Positions 35,139-48,563 of a DNA stretch of 64,000 bases are shown here, in pieces. The DNA comes from Bos javanicus. Its lineage: Eukaryota > Chordata > Mammalia > Artiodactyla > Bovidae. Below the pieces are notes generated by a model. It worked only from the letters and a program-made list of their open reading frames with translations, did not search any database and had not been told where the DNA came from. The DNA is taken from assembly GCF_032452875.1 (NCBI RefSeq), contig NC_083896.1, positions 62,001 to 126,000 of the forward strand, given 5' to 3'. The position numbers and the translations under genes are program-made. The stretch's first letter is position 1. Each line of letters starts with the position of its first letter.

Positions 35139-38100
35139 GACACTGCTCTGGAAAAGGGCCTCATCTCGCGTTGAGGGGAGAATCTCGTGGTTTTTCTTGA
35201 GTTGTGGTGGGAAGCTTGGGGTTCCTCTCAAGTTGTGACGGGGACCTCAGGGACCTGCTCGTGTTGCCTCAGAGATGTCGGGTCTCTTCTCGAGTTGCAA
35301 GGGACATGTCGGGATTCCTCTTGAGTTGATGCTGGCAAATAGGGCCGTGTCTCTAGTTCCGTCCTGAAACTCAGTGTTCCTCTCCGGCGGTGAAAGGGAT
35401 CTCGTGCTTTTTATCAACTAGGGAGTCAGGTCTCGTCTTATGTCAAGTTATGGAAGTCTGCATTTCCTCCAGTTGTCCAGGAGGTGTCAGGGCTCCTTTT
35501 GAATTCATGCGGGGAATTTGGGCTTTTTCAAGAGGATCAGCAGGGCAGACAGGCCTCCCTCCTGTTTTGAGGGGATACTTGGGTTTCCATTAAAGTCGGT
35601 GCAGGGGAATCAGGACTTATCTTGAGCTGAGGGGGCACTCGGTGTTCTTTTTGCTTCAAGCAGGATCCGCGGGGTTCCACTCGAGATTCAACAGGTGAGA
35701 CAGTCCTCCTCTTGTGGTGCGAGGGGAAGTTGGGATTCCTCTTGTGTTGAAGCAGGGAATGGGCCCTTATCTCCTGTCGAGGTAGTAAACATGGGCTTTT
35801 CTCAACCCTTGGCGGGAACCTCAGCTTTCATCTTGAGTTGGGACAGGGATTCTGGGCGCCCTTGTGTTGCATGAAGGGAATCCAGCTTCCCCTTGAGTTT
35901 TGAGAGGGAACTCGGATTGCTCTCGAGACGCTGCAGGAGAAAAGGGCCTCATCTGCCATTGACGGGGGAATCTCGTTGTTTTGAGTTGCAGCGAGTGGAT
36001 TGGGATTCCTCTCCAGGTACCACAGGGATCTTAGGGAGCCTCTCGTTTTCCCTAGGGACGTCAAGTCTCCATTTGTGTTGCGATGACGAGCCTGGGAGTG
36101 CTCTGGAGTCACAGAAGGGGGATCAGGCCTCATTTCGCATGGAAGGGGGAATCTCCATGTGTTTCTCGAGTTGCAGCCAGAAGTGTGGGTTCCCTCGATT
36201 TGCTACGGGGACCTGAGGAAGCCTCTCATGTTGTCTCTGGGAAGTCAGGAATCCATTCGATTTGTGAGGGGCCTTTTGGGATTCCTCTCGAATAGTGCAG
36301 GGGACTAGGTTCTCATGTCCTGTTGAGGCGGGAAACTCAGGGTTCCTCTCCAGCTCTGACAGGGATCTCGGGCTTTCTATGGAGATTCCACTGGGGAGTC
36401 AGACGTCGTCTCGTGTTGGGGCATGGATCTCTGCTTCCCTATCGAGGTAGAAAAGGGGTGGCAGGCCTCCTGTTGAGTTGAGGTAGGGATCTAGGGCTAT
36501 TTTCGAGGCGCCATGGGGCTCTCAGTCCTCCCTTCATGTCGTGAGTTCACACTCGGGGTGACATTCAAGTCATTGCAGAGAAATGAGGCCTTATCTCAAG
36601 TGATGGGAACATCGGGGTCTTTTCAAATGGTGGCCCAACCCCTGGAGTTCTTCTCGAGTTTCAAGGTGAGAGCGGCCCCCTCTGAGGTGCGGTAGGAACG
36701 TTGGGATTCCTTTTCCGACGAAGCAAGGGAATGGACCCTCACCTCAAGACGAGGAGTGGAAACAGAGCTCTTCTTGAGTTGTGGTGGGAAACTCAGTGTT
36801 CCTCTCACATGGGGCCGGGTATCTTGGGGACCTTCCTGAGTTGCATGAAGAGTGTCAAGTATCCTTTCACGTTTCCGGAGGGAACGTGGGATTTCTCTGG
36901 AGACACTGCTCTGGAAAAGGGCCTCATCTCGCATGAGGAGAGAATCTTGTGATTTTTCTCGAGTTGTGGAGGGAAGCTTGGGGTTCCTCTCAAGTTGCAA
37001 CAGGGACCTCAGAGACCCGCTCGTGTTGCCTCAGAGAAGTCGGGTCTCTTCTCGAGTTGTGAGGGGCACGTCGGGATTCCTCTCAAGTCACTGCAAGCGA
37101 ATAGGGCCATGTCTCGAGTTCAGTCGTGAAACACAGTTTTCCTCTCCTGCGGTGACAGGGATCTCGGGCTTTTAATCAAGGTTCAGTGTCAGAGTCAGGC
37201 CGAGTCTTGTGTCGAGGCATGGAACTCTGCATTCCTCTCGAGTTGTCCAAGGGGTGTCAGGGCTCTGGTCGATTTCAGGCGGGAAATTTGGACATTTTCT
37301 AGAGGATCAGCATGGGAGAAAGGCCTCCCATCCTGTTGTGAGGGGATACTTGGTGTTCCATTGGAGCCGGTGCAGGGGAATATGGACTTATCTCGAGCTG
37401 AGGGGGCAGTCGGTGTCCTTTTTCCTTGAAGCAGGATCAGTGGCATTCCACTCAAAGTTCAACAGGTGAGACAGGTCTCCTCTTGTGGTGCAAGAGAAGT
37501 TGGCATTCCTCTTGAGTTGAAGCAGGGAATGGGCCCTCATCTCCAGATAAGGTGGGAAACACTTGGCTCCTCTCAACTTGTAGCGGGAACCTCGGCTTTC
37601 ATCTGGAGTTGGGACAGGGATCGTGGGCCCCTTGAGTTGCATGAAGGGAGTCCAGCCTCCTCTCGAGTTTTGAGAGGGAACTCGGGATTGCTCTCGAGGC
37701 ACTGCAGGCAAAAATGGCGTCATCTCACGTGGACAGGTGAATCTTGTGGTTTGTCTCGAGTTGCAGCAGGTGGCTTGGGATTCCTCTCCAGGTACCATGA
37801 GGAACTCTGGGAGCCTCTCGTGTTGCCTCAGGAAAGTCAAGTCTCCATTCGAGTTGCGAGGGCAAGCCCGGGAGTGCTCTGGCGTCACGGGAGGGGGACC
37901 AGGCCTCATTTCGCATGAAGAGGGAATCTCCATGTGTTTCTCGAGTTGTGACCAGAAGTGTGGGTTCCCTTTAGTTGCCACGGGTTCCTGAGGGAGCCTC
38001 TCATGTTGTCTCTGGGAAGTCAGAAATCTGTTCGAGTTGTGAGAGGCTTCTCGGGATTCCTCTCGAGTAGGTGCAGGGGACTAGAGCCTCATCTCGGTTT

Positions 38101-38680
38101 GAGGTGGGAAACTCAGGGTTCCTCTCCAGCTCCGACAGGGATCTTCGGCTTCCTAAGGAGATTTCACTGGGGAGTCAGACGTCATCTCCTGTTGGGATGT
38201 GGAACTACACTTCCCTCTCGAGGTGGAAAAGGGGTGTCAGGCTTCCAGTGGAGTTGAGGTAGGAATCTCAGGCTATTTCTAGTAGTGCCACGGGGCTCTC
38301 AGTCCTCCCTTCGTGTCGTGAGTTGATACTCGGCATGACATTCGAGTCATTGCAGGGGAATGAGGCCTTATCTCGAATGGATGGGGACATCGGGTTCTTT
38401 TCGAATGGTGGCCCGAACCCTGGAGTTTCTCTAGAGTTTCAAAGTGAGAATGGCCACTTCCTGAGGGGCGGCAGGAAAGTCGGGATACCATTGCAGATGA
38501 AGCAGGGGAATGGACCCTCATCTCAAGAGGAGGAGTGGAAAATGGACTCTTCTTGAGTTGTGATGGGAAATATGGTGTTCCTCTCGAGTGGAGACAGGTA
38601 TGTCGGGGAACTTTTTGAGTTTCCTAAAGGGTGTCAAGTACCCTTTAGAGGCTCAAGAGGGAAGGTGGGATTTCTCTCGA

Positions 38681-39479
38681 GACGCTGCAGCAGAAAGGGG
38701 CCTCATCTTGCGTTGAGGGGAACATCTCCTGGGTTTTCTCGAATTATGGCAGGAAACTTGGGGTTCCTCTCGAGTTGCGATGGGGACCTCTGGGACTCAC
38801 TCACTCACTTGCCTCAGGAAAGTCAAGTCTCCGAGTTGCGAGGGGCCTCTCAGAATTCCTCTTCAGTCAGTGCAGGGGCACAGGGCCTCATCTTGACTTG
38901 AGGCAAAATCCTTAGGGTTCCTCTCCAGTGCTCACATGGGTCTCGGGGATCCTATGGAATTTCCAGAGGGGAGTCAGGCCTGATCTCTTGTGGAGGCATG
39001 GTACTCCATTTCCCTCTTCAGGTGTAAAAGGGTTATCAAGCTTCCTGTGGAGTTGGCCTTGGGATCTGGGGCTTTTTATCGAGGTGTCCTGGGGAAGTCA
39101 CACTTCCCTTTGTGTTTTGAGTGGATACTCACGGTTCCCATTGAGACAGTGCAGGGGAATCAGGCTTATCAGGGATGGATGCGGATTTGGGGTCCTTTCA
39201 GACTGAGGCACTACTCCCGGGGATCCTCTCGAGTTTCAAGGTGAGACTGGCCTTCTCTTGAGGGGCCTCAGCAACTTCGAGATTCCTTTCCTGACAAAAC
39301 AGAGGAATTGACACTCATGTCAAGTTGAGGAGGGTGGAAACGGGGCTCTTCTTGAGTTGTGGTGTGAAACTCAGTGTTCCTCTCATGGGGGGACGGGTAT
39401 CTTGGGGACCTTCCTGAGTTGCATCAAGGGTGTCAAGTACCCTTTAGCTTTTCAGGAGGGAACGTGGGATTTTTCTGGA
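38681..39479. repeat. 0.8-kb extra block of long 31-bp satellite unit (block 2)
   Basis: Same block as at 34340, 799 bp, starting GACGCTGCAG. It shares CATCTCCTGGGTTTTC and CTCTTCAGGTGTAAAAGGG. Confidence 0.7.
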
Positions 39480-41259
39480 GACACTGCTCTGGAAAAGTGC
39501 CTCGTCTCATGTTGAGGAGAGAATCTCATGGTTTTTCTCAAGTTGTGGTGGGAAGCTTGGGGTTCCTCTCAAGTTGCAACAGGGACATCAGGGACCCACT
39601 CGTGTTGCCTCAGAGAAGTCGGTTCTCTTCTTGAGTAGTGAGGGACACATCAGGATTCCTCTCGAGTCGCTGCCAGCGAATAGGGCCGTGTCTCCAGTTC
39701 AGTCGGGAAACTCAGTGTTCCTCTCCGGCAGTGACAGGGATCTTGGGCTTTTTATCAAGGTTCAGTGTTGGAATCAGGCCTTGTCTGGTGTCGAGGCATG
39801 GAAATCTGCATTCCCTCGAGTTGTCCAGGGTGTGTCACGGCTTTGGTCGAGTTCAGGCGGGTAATTTGGGCTTTTTCTAGAGGATCAGCTGGGCAGCCAG
39901 GCCTCCCATCTTGTTGTGAGGAGATACTGGGTTTCCACTGGAGCTGGTGCAGGAGAATCAGGACTTATCTCGAGCTGAGGGGGCACATGGTGTCCTTCTT
40001 CCTTCAAGCAGGATCCGTGGGGTTCCACTCGAGATTCAACAGGTGAGACAGGCCTCCTCTTGTGGTGCGAGGGGAATTTGGCATTCCTCTTGAGTTGAAG
40101 CAGGGAATGGACCCTCATGTCCAGATGAGGTGGGAAACACGGGGCTCTTCTCAACTTGTGGCGGGAACCTCTGGTTTCATCTCGAGTTGGAACGGGTATC
40201 CTGGTAGCCCTTGTGATGCATGAAGGGAGTCCAGCCTCCTGTTGAGTTTTGAGAGGGAACTCGGGATTGCTCTCAATGCGTTGCAGGAGAAAAAGGCCTC
40301 ATATCGCATTGACGGAGGAATCTCATGGTTTGTCTTGAGTTGCGGCAGATGGATTGGGATTCCTCCCCAGGTACCACGGTGAACTCAGGCAGCCTTTCGA
40401 GTGGCTTCAGGAAAGTCAAGTCTGCAATCGAGTTGCAAGGACAATTCCTGGAGAGCTCTGGAGTCACGGGATGGAGATCAGGCCTCATTTCACATGGAAG
40501 GGGGAATCTCTACGTGTTTCTCGAGTTGCGGCTGCAAGTGTGGGTTCCCTTGAGTTGCTACAGGGACCTGAGGGAGCCTCTCATGCTGTCTCTGGGAAGT
40601 CAGGAATCCGTTCACGTTGTGAGGGGCATCTCGGGATTCCTCTCGAATTGGTGCAGGGGACTAGGGCTTCATCTCGAGTTGAGGCAGGAAACTCAGGATT
40701 CCTCTCCAGCTCTGACAGGGATATCGGGTTTCCTATGCAGTTTCCACTGGGGAGTCAGACGTCGTCTCCTGTTGGGGCATGGAACTCCGCTTCCCTCTCA
40801 AGGTGGAAAAGGGGTGTCAGGCATCCTCTGGAGTTGAGGTAGGGATCTTGGGCTATTTCTAGAGGCGCCATGGGGCCCAGTCCTCCCTTTGTGTTGTGAG
40901 TTGATACTCGGGTGACATTGGATTCGTTGCAGGGGATGGAGGCTTTATCTCGAATATATGGGGACATCGGGGTCTTTTCTAACTGTGGCCCCACCCCTGG
41001 AGTTCCTCTCGAGTTACAAGTTGAGAACAGCCTCCTCCTTAGGTGCAGTGGCAACGTCAGGTTTCCTTTGCAGACGAATCAGGGGAATGCACCCTCATCT
41101 CGATAGGAGGAGTGGAAAACAGGTTTCTTCTTGCGTTGTGGTGGGAAACTCAATGTTCCTCTCGAGTGGAGACGGGTATGTCGGGGAACTTCTTGAGTTG
41201 CCTAAAGGCGATGAAGTATCCATTTGATGCTTAAGATGGAAGGTGGGATTTCTCTCGAA

Positions 41260-42037
41260 AAGCTGCAGTGGAAAGGTGCCTCATCTCGCGTTGAGGGGAG
41301 AATCTCCTGGGTTTTCTTGATTTGCGGCGGGAAAGTTGGCGTTCCTCTCGAGTTGCGACGGGGAGCTCAGGGACCCACTTGTGTAGCCTCAGGAAAGTCA
41401 AGTCTCCGTTTCAGTTGCGAGGACAATGTCGGGAGTACTCTGGAGTCACGGGAGGGGTATCAGGCCTCATTTCGCATGGCAGGGGGAATCTCCATGTGTT
41501 TCTCGAGTTGCGGCCGGAAGTGTGGGTTCCCTCAAGTTGCCACGGGGCCCTGAGGGAGCCTCTCATGTTGTCTCTGGGAAGTCAGGAATCTGTTCGTGTT
41601 GTGAGGAGCCTCTCAGTATTCCTCTCGAGTTGGTGCAGGGGACTAGGTCCTCATCTTGTGGTAAGGCAGGAAACTCAGGGTTCCACTCCAACACGAACAG
41701 GGATCTTGTTGCAGGGGAATGAGGCCTTATCTCAAGTGGATGGGGATTTCAGTGTCTTTTCGAATGGTGGCCCGACTTCTGGACTCCTCTCGTGTTTCAA
41801 GGTGAGAATGGCCTCCTCCTGAGTTGGGGTGGGAACGTCGGGAATCCTTTGCCAAAGAAGCAGGGGAATGGACCCTTATCTCGAGAGGAGGAGTGGAAAA
41901 TGGGGCTCTTCTTGAGTTGTGGCAAGAATTTCAGTGTTTCTCACGTGGGGAAGGGTATCTCGGGGACCTTCCTGAGTTGCTTGAATGGTGTCAAGTACCC
42001 TTTCGTGTTTCCGGAGGGAACGTGGGGTTTCTCTGGA
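41260..42037. repeat. Chimeric extra block of the 31-bp satellite (block 3)
   Basis: It starts like the 0.8-kb block (CATCTCCTGGGTTTTC) but near 41,430 switches to basic-unit sequence (GGGAATCTCCATGTG and following). Near 41,710 it jumps again (GGGATCTTGTTGCAGGGG). Its length is 778 bp. It looks like the product of out-of-register exchange between subrepeats. Confidence 0.6.
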
Positions 42038-45000
42038 GACACTGCTCTGGAAAAGGGCCTCATCTCACATTGGGAGAATCTCGTGTTTTTCTCAAGATGT
42101 GGCAGGAAGCTTGGGGTTCCAATCAAGTTGCAACAGGGACCTCAGGGACCCCTTCATGTTGCCTCAGAGAAGTCAGTTCTCTTCTCGAGTTGCGAGGGGC
42201 ACGTCGGGATTCCTCTTGAGTCGCTGCCGGCGACTAGGGCCATGTTTCGAGTTCAGGTGGGAAACTCAGTGTTCCTCCTCGGTGGTGACAGGGATCTCGG
42301 GCTTTTGTCAAGGTTGAAGTTGGGAGTCAGGGCTCTTCTGATTTCGAGGCATGGAACTCTGTATTCCTCTCGAGTTGTCCAAGGGGTGTCAGGGCTCCAG
42401 TCGAGTTCAGGCCGGGAATTTGGGCTTTTTCTACAGGATCAGCATGGGAGACAGGCCTCCCATCCTGATGTGAGGGGATTCTTGGGGTTCCATTGGAGCC
42501 GGTGCAGGGGATTCAGGACTTATCTTGAGCTGAGGGGGCATTCGGTGTCCTTTTTCTTTGAAGAGGATCTGTGGGGTTCCACTTGAGATTCAACAGGTGA
42601 GACAGGCCTCCTTTTGTGGTACATGGGGAAGTTGGGATTCCTCTTGAGTTGAAGCAGGGAATGGGCCCTCATCTCCAGATGAGGTGAGAAACACAGGGCT
42701 CTTCACAACATGTGGCGGGAACCTAGGCTTTTATCTCGAGTTGGGACAGTGATCCTGGGACCCCTTGTGTTGCAGGAAGGAAGTCCAGCCTCCTCTTGAG
42801 TTTTGAGAGGGAACTCGGGATTGATCTCACGGTGCTGCAGGAGAAAAGGGCCTCATCTCGTGTGGACGGGTCAATCTCATGTTTTGTCTAGAGTTACGGT
42901 GGGTGACTTGGGATTCCTCTCCAGGCATCACGGGGAACTCAGGGAGCCTCTCGTGTTGCCTCAGGAAAGTCAAGTCTCCATTCAAGTTGTGAGGGCAAGC
43001 CCCGGAGTGCTCTGGAGTCACAGAAGGGGGATCAGGCCTCATTTCACATGGAAGGGGGCATCTCAATGTGTTTGTTGAGTTGCAGCCAGAAGTCTGGGTT
43101 CTCTCCAGTGGCCACAGGGACCTGAGGGAGCCTCTCATGTTGGCTCTGGGAAGTCAGGAATCCATTCGATTTGTGATGGGGACTCTCCGGGTTCCTCTGG
43201 AGTTGGTGCAGGGGACAAGAGCCTCATCTCGAGTTGAGGCAGGAAATTCAGGGTTCCTCTCCAGCTCTGACAGGGATCTGGGCTTCCTATGGAGATTCCA
43301 CTGGGGAATCAGACGTCGTCTCATGTTGGGGCATGGAACTCTGCTTCCCTCTCAAGGTAAAAAGGGGTGTCAGGCCTCCTGTGGATTTGAGCTAGGGATC
43401 TCGTGCTATTTCTAGAGGTACCACGGGGCTCTCAGTCCTCCCTTCGTATCATGAGTTGATACTCAGTGTGACATTCGAGTCACTGAAGGGGAATGAGACC
43501 CTATCTCAGTAGGATGGGGACTTTGGGGTCTTTTCAAACGGTGGCACACCCCTGGAGTTCTACTCGTGTTTTAATGGGAGAACAGCCTCCGCCTGCGGAG
43601 CGGCAGGATCGTCGATATTCCTTTGCAAACGAAGCAAGGGAATGGACCCTCATCTCGAGAGGAGGAATGCAAAATGGGGCTCTTCTTGAGTTGTGGCGTG
43701 AAACTCAGTGTTGCTCTCACGTAGGGACGGGTATCTCGGGAAACTTTGTGTGTTGCATGAAGGGTGTCAAGTAGCCTTTCACGTTTCAGGAAGGAACGTG
43801 GGATTTCTCTGGAGACACTGCTCTGGAAAAAGGCCTCATCTCGCATTGAAGGGAGAATCTCATCGTTTTCCTCGAGTTGTGGCAGGAAGCTTGGGGTTCC
43901 TCCCAACTTGCGACTGGGACCTCAGGGACCTGCTTGTGTTGCCTCATAGATGTCGGGTCTCTTCTCGAGTTGCGAGGGGCATGTCGAGATTCTTCTCGAG
44001 TCGCTGTGGGCAAATAGGGCCATGTCTCGAGTTCGGTCGGGAAACTCAGTGTTCCAATCCGGCAGTGACGGGGATCTTGGGCTTTTTATCAAGGTTCAAC
44101 TAGGGAGTCAGGCCTCATAGGTGTCGAGGCATGGAACTCTGCATTCCTCTCGAGTTGTCCAAGGGGTGTCAGGACCCACTCGAGTTTAGGCGGGGAATTT
44201 GGGCTTTTTCTACAGGATCAGCACGGGAGACAGGCCTCCCATCCTGTTGTGGGGAGATACTTGTTGTTCCATTGGAGCCAGTGCATGGGAATCAGGACTT
44301 ATCTCAAGCTGAGGGGGCACTCGGTGTCCTTTTTCCTTGAAGCAGGATCCGTGGGTTTCCACTCGAGATTCAACAGGTGAGACAGGTCTCTTCTTGTGGT
44401 GCAATGGGAAGTTGGCATTCCTCTTGAGTTGAAGTAGGAAATGGGCCTTCATCTCCACATGAGGTGGTTAACACGGGGCTTTTCTCAACTTGTAGTGGGA
44501 ACGTCGGCTTTCATCTCGAGTTGTGATGGGGATCCTGGGCGCCCTTGAGTTGCATGAAGGGAGTCCAGCCTCCTCTTGAGTTTTGAGAGGGAACTCAGAT
44601 TGCTCTCGAAGAGCTGCAGGAGAAAAGGGCCTCATCTCGCATTGACAGGGGAATCTCATGGTTTGTCTCGAGTTGCAGTGGGTGGCTAGGGATTCCTCTC
44701 CGGGTACCATGGGGAACTCAGGAAGCTTCTCGTGTTGCCTCAGGAAAGTCAAGTCTTCATTCGAGTTGCGGGGATGAGCCCGGGAGTGCTCTAGAATCAC
44801 AGGAGGGGGATCAGGCCTCATTTCGCATTGAAGGGGGAATCTCCATTTGTTTTTCGAGTTGTGGCCGGAGGTGTGGTTTCCCTCAAGTTGCCACGGGGAC
44901 CTGAGGGAGCCTCTCATGTTGTCTCTGTGAAGTCAGGAATCCTTTCGAGTTGTGAGGTGCCCCTTGGGTTTCCTCTCGAATTGGTGCAGGGGACTATGGC

Positions 45001-45593
45001 CTCATCTTGAGTTGAGGCAGGAAACTAAGGGTTCCTCTCCAGCTCTAACAGAGATCTCAGGCTTCCTATGCAGATTCCACTGGGGAGTCAGATGTCGTCT
45101 CATGTTGGAGTATGGAACTCAGCTTCCCTGTCGAGGTGAAAAAGGGGTTAAAGGCCTCCTGTGGAGTTGAGGTAGGGTTCTTGGGCTATTTCTAAGGCGC
45201 CACGGGGCTCTCAGTCCTCCCTTCGTGTCGTGAGTTGATACTTGGGGTGACATTAGACACATTGCAGGGAATTTAGGCCTAATCTCGAGTTGATGGTGAC
45301 ATCGGGATCTTTTCGAACTATGCCCCCACCCCTGGAGTTCCTCTCGAGTTTCAAGGTGAGAACGGCCTCCTCCTGAGGGGCGGTGGGAACGTCGGGATTC
45401 CTTTGCAGACGAATCAGGGTAATGGACCCTTATCTCGAGAGGAGGAGTGGAAAACCGGGCTCTTCCTGAATTGTGGTGGGAAACTCGGTGCTTCTCTCAA
45501 GTGGAGACGGGTATGTCTGGGAACTTCTTGAGTTGCCTAAAGGGTGTCAAGTACCCTTTCCAGGCTAAAGAGGGAAGGTGGGATTTCTCTCAA

Positions 45594-46390
45594 GATGCTG
45601 CATCGGAAAGGGGCCTCATCTCGCGTTGAAGGTATCATCTCCTTGGTTTTCTCGAGTTGCAGCAGGAAACTGGCTTCCTCTCGAGTTGCGACGGGGATCT
45701 CAGGGACCAACTCGTGTTACCTCAGGAAATTCAAGTCTCCGTTCGAGTTGTGAAGAGCCTCTCTGAATTCCTCTTCAGTTGGTGCAGGGGCATAGGACTT
45801 CATCTCGAGTTGAGGCCAGAACCTCAGGGTTCCTCTCCAGTGCTGACATGGATCTCGGGGATCCTATGGAGTTTCCACAGGTGAGTCAGGCCTTGTCTCG
45901 TGTGGATACATGGAACTCCGCTTCCTCTTCAGGTGTAAAAGGGTCATCAAGCTTCATGTCGAGTTGGCTTTGGGATCTGGGTCTTTTTCTCGAGGCGCCC
46001 TGGGGCTGTCACACGTCCCTTCGTGTTTTGAGTTGATACTCGCGGTTCCCATCGACGCAGTACAGGGGAATCAGGCTTATCTGGAGTGGATGCGGATTTG
46101 GGGTCTTTTCGAGTTGAGGCACTCCTCCCGGGGATGCGCTCAAGTTTGAAGGTGAGACTGGCCTTCTCTTGAGGGGACACAGCAAATTCGGGATTCTTTT
46201 CCCGACGAAGCAGAGGAATGGATACTCATATCAAGTTGAGGAGGGTGGAAAAGGGGCTTTTCTTGAGTTGTGGCATGAAACTCAGTGTTCCTCTCATGTG
46301 AGGATGTGTATCTCGGGGACCTTCCTGAGTTGCATCAAGGGTATCAAGTACCCTTTCACATTTTGGGAGGGAACGTGGGATTTTTCTGGA
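45594..46390. repeat. 0.8-kb extra block of long 31-bp satellite unit (block 4)
   Basis: 797 bp, starting GATGCTGCATCGG. It has the same internal markers as block 1. Confidence 0.7.
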
Positions 46391-47764
46391 GACACTGCTC
46401 TGGAAAAGGGACTCAACTTGCGTTGAGGGGAGAATCTCATGGTTTTTCCCGAGTTGTGGTGGGAAGCTTGGGGTTCTTCTCAAGTTTGAATGGGGACCTC
46501 AGGGACGCACTCATTTGCGTCAGAGAAGTCGGGTCTCTTCTTGAGTTACAAGGGGCACGTCGGGATTCCTCGCAAGTTTCTGCCTGCAAATAGGGCCATG
46601 TCTCGAGTTCAGTCGGGAAACTAAGTTTTCCTCTCTGGCAGTGACAGGAATCTCAGGCTTTTTGTCAAGGTTCAACTAGAGAGTCAGACCTCGTCTGGTA
46701 TTGAGGCATGGAATCCTGCCTTCCTCTCGAGTTGTCCAAGGGATGTCATGGTTCTGATCGAGTTTATGCAGGGAATTAGTGCTTTGTCAAGAGGATCAAC
46801 ACGGGAGACAGGTCTCCCATCCTGTTGTGGGGGGATACTCGTTGTTCCATTTGAGCCAGTGCAGGGGAATCAGGGTTTTTCTCCAGCTGAGGGGGCACTC
46901 GGTGTCCTTTTTCCTTGAAGCAGAATCCGAGGGCTTCCATTCAAGATTCAACACGAGAGACAGGCCTCCTCTTGTGGTGCGAGTGGAAGTTGGAATTTCT
47001 GTTGAGTTCAAGCAGGGAATGGGCTCTCATCTCCAGATGAGGTGGGAAACACGGGGCTCTTGTCAACTTGTAGCAGGAACCTCGGCTTTCATCTCAAGTT
47101 GTGACGGGGATCCTGGGCCCCCTTGAGTTGCATGAAGGGAGACCAGCCTCTTCTCGAGTTTTGAGAGGGAACTCGGGACTGCACTCGAGGTGCTGCAGGA
47201 GAAAATGGCCTCATCTCACATCGACTGGGGAATCTCGTGGTTTGTCTCGAGTTGCAGCAGGTATTCCTCTCCAGGTACCACGGGGAACTCAGGGGGCCTG
47301 TCGTGTTGCCTCAGGAAAGTCAAGTCTCCATTTGAATAGTGAGGGCGAGCCCGGGAATGCCCTGGAGTCATAGGAGGGGATCAGGCCTCATTTCACATGG
47401 GCAGGGGAATCTCCATATGTTTCTCGAGTTGCGGCCTGAAGTGTGGGTTCCTTCGAGTTGCCACGGGGACCTGAGGGAGCCTCTCATGTTGTCTCTGGGA
47501 AGTCAGGAATCCGCTCGAGTCTCAAGGTGAGAACGGCCTCCTCCTGAGTTGCGACAGGAACGTCGGGATTCCTTTACAGACGAAGCAGGGGACTGGACCC
47601 GCATCTCAAGAGGAGGAGTGGAAAACGAGGCTCTTTTGGAGTTGTGGCAGGAAACTCGGTGTTTCTTTCGCATGGAGACGGGTATGTTGGGGGAACTGCT
47701 TGTTTTGTCTAAAGGTGTCAAGTACCCTTTTGAGGCTCAAGAGGAAAGGTGGGATTTCTCTCGA

Positions 47765-48563
47765 GATGCTGCAGTGGAAAAGGGCCTCATGTCGCGTTGA
47801 CGGGAGAATCTCCTGGGTTTTCTCGAGTTGCGGCAGGAAACTTTGTGTTCCTCTCATGTTGCGATGTGGAACTCAAGGACCCACTCGTGTTGCCTCAGGA
47901 AAGTCAAGTCTCTGTTCGAGTTGCAAGGGGCCTCTCAGGATTCCTCTTCATCGGTGCAGGGGCATAGGGCCTCATCTCGAGTTGAGGCCAGAACTTCAGG
48001 GTTCCTCTCCAGTGCTGACATGGATCTCCAGAATCCTATGGAGTTTCCACAGAGGAGTCAGGCCTCGTCTCGTGTGGAGACATGGAACTCTGCTTCCCTC
48101 TTCAGGTTTAAAAGTGTTATCCGGTTTCCTGTCGAGTTGCCCTTGGGATCTGGTGCTTTTTCTCGAGGTTCCCCAGGGCTGTCATACCTCCCTTCGTGTT
48201 TTGAGTTGCTACGTGCAGTTCCAATCGAGGCAGTGCAGGGAATCAGGCTTATTTGGAGTGGATGGGGAATTTTGGGTCTTTTCCAATTGAGGCATGACTC
48301 CCGGGGATGCACTCAAGTTTCAAGGTGAGACTGGCCTTCTCTTGAGGGGACTCAGCAACTTCAAGATTCCTTTCCTGACGAAGCAGAGGAATTGACACTC
48401 ATGTCGAGTTGAGGAGGGTGAAAACGGGGGTCTTCTTGAGTTGTGGTGTGAAACTCAGTGTTCCTCTCACGTGGGGACGAGTATCTCGGGAACGTTCCTG
48501 AGTTGCATCAAGGGTGTCAAGTACCCTTTCACGTTTCAAGAGGGAATGTGGGATTCCTATGGA
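47765..48563. repeat. 0.8-kb extra block of long 31-bp satellite unit (block 5)
   Basis: 799 bp, starting GATGCTGCAGTGG. The basic unit before it is only 1,374 bp, with about 406 bp (13 subrepeats) missing at about 47,517. Confidence 0.7.
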
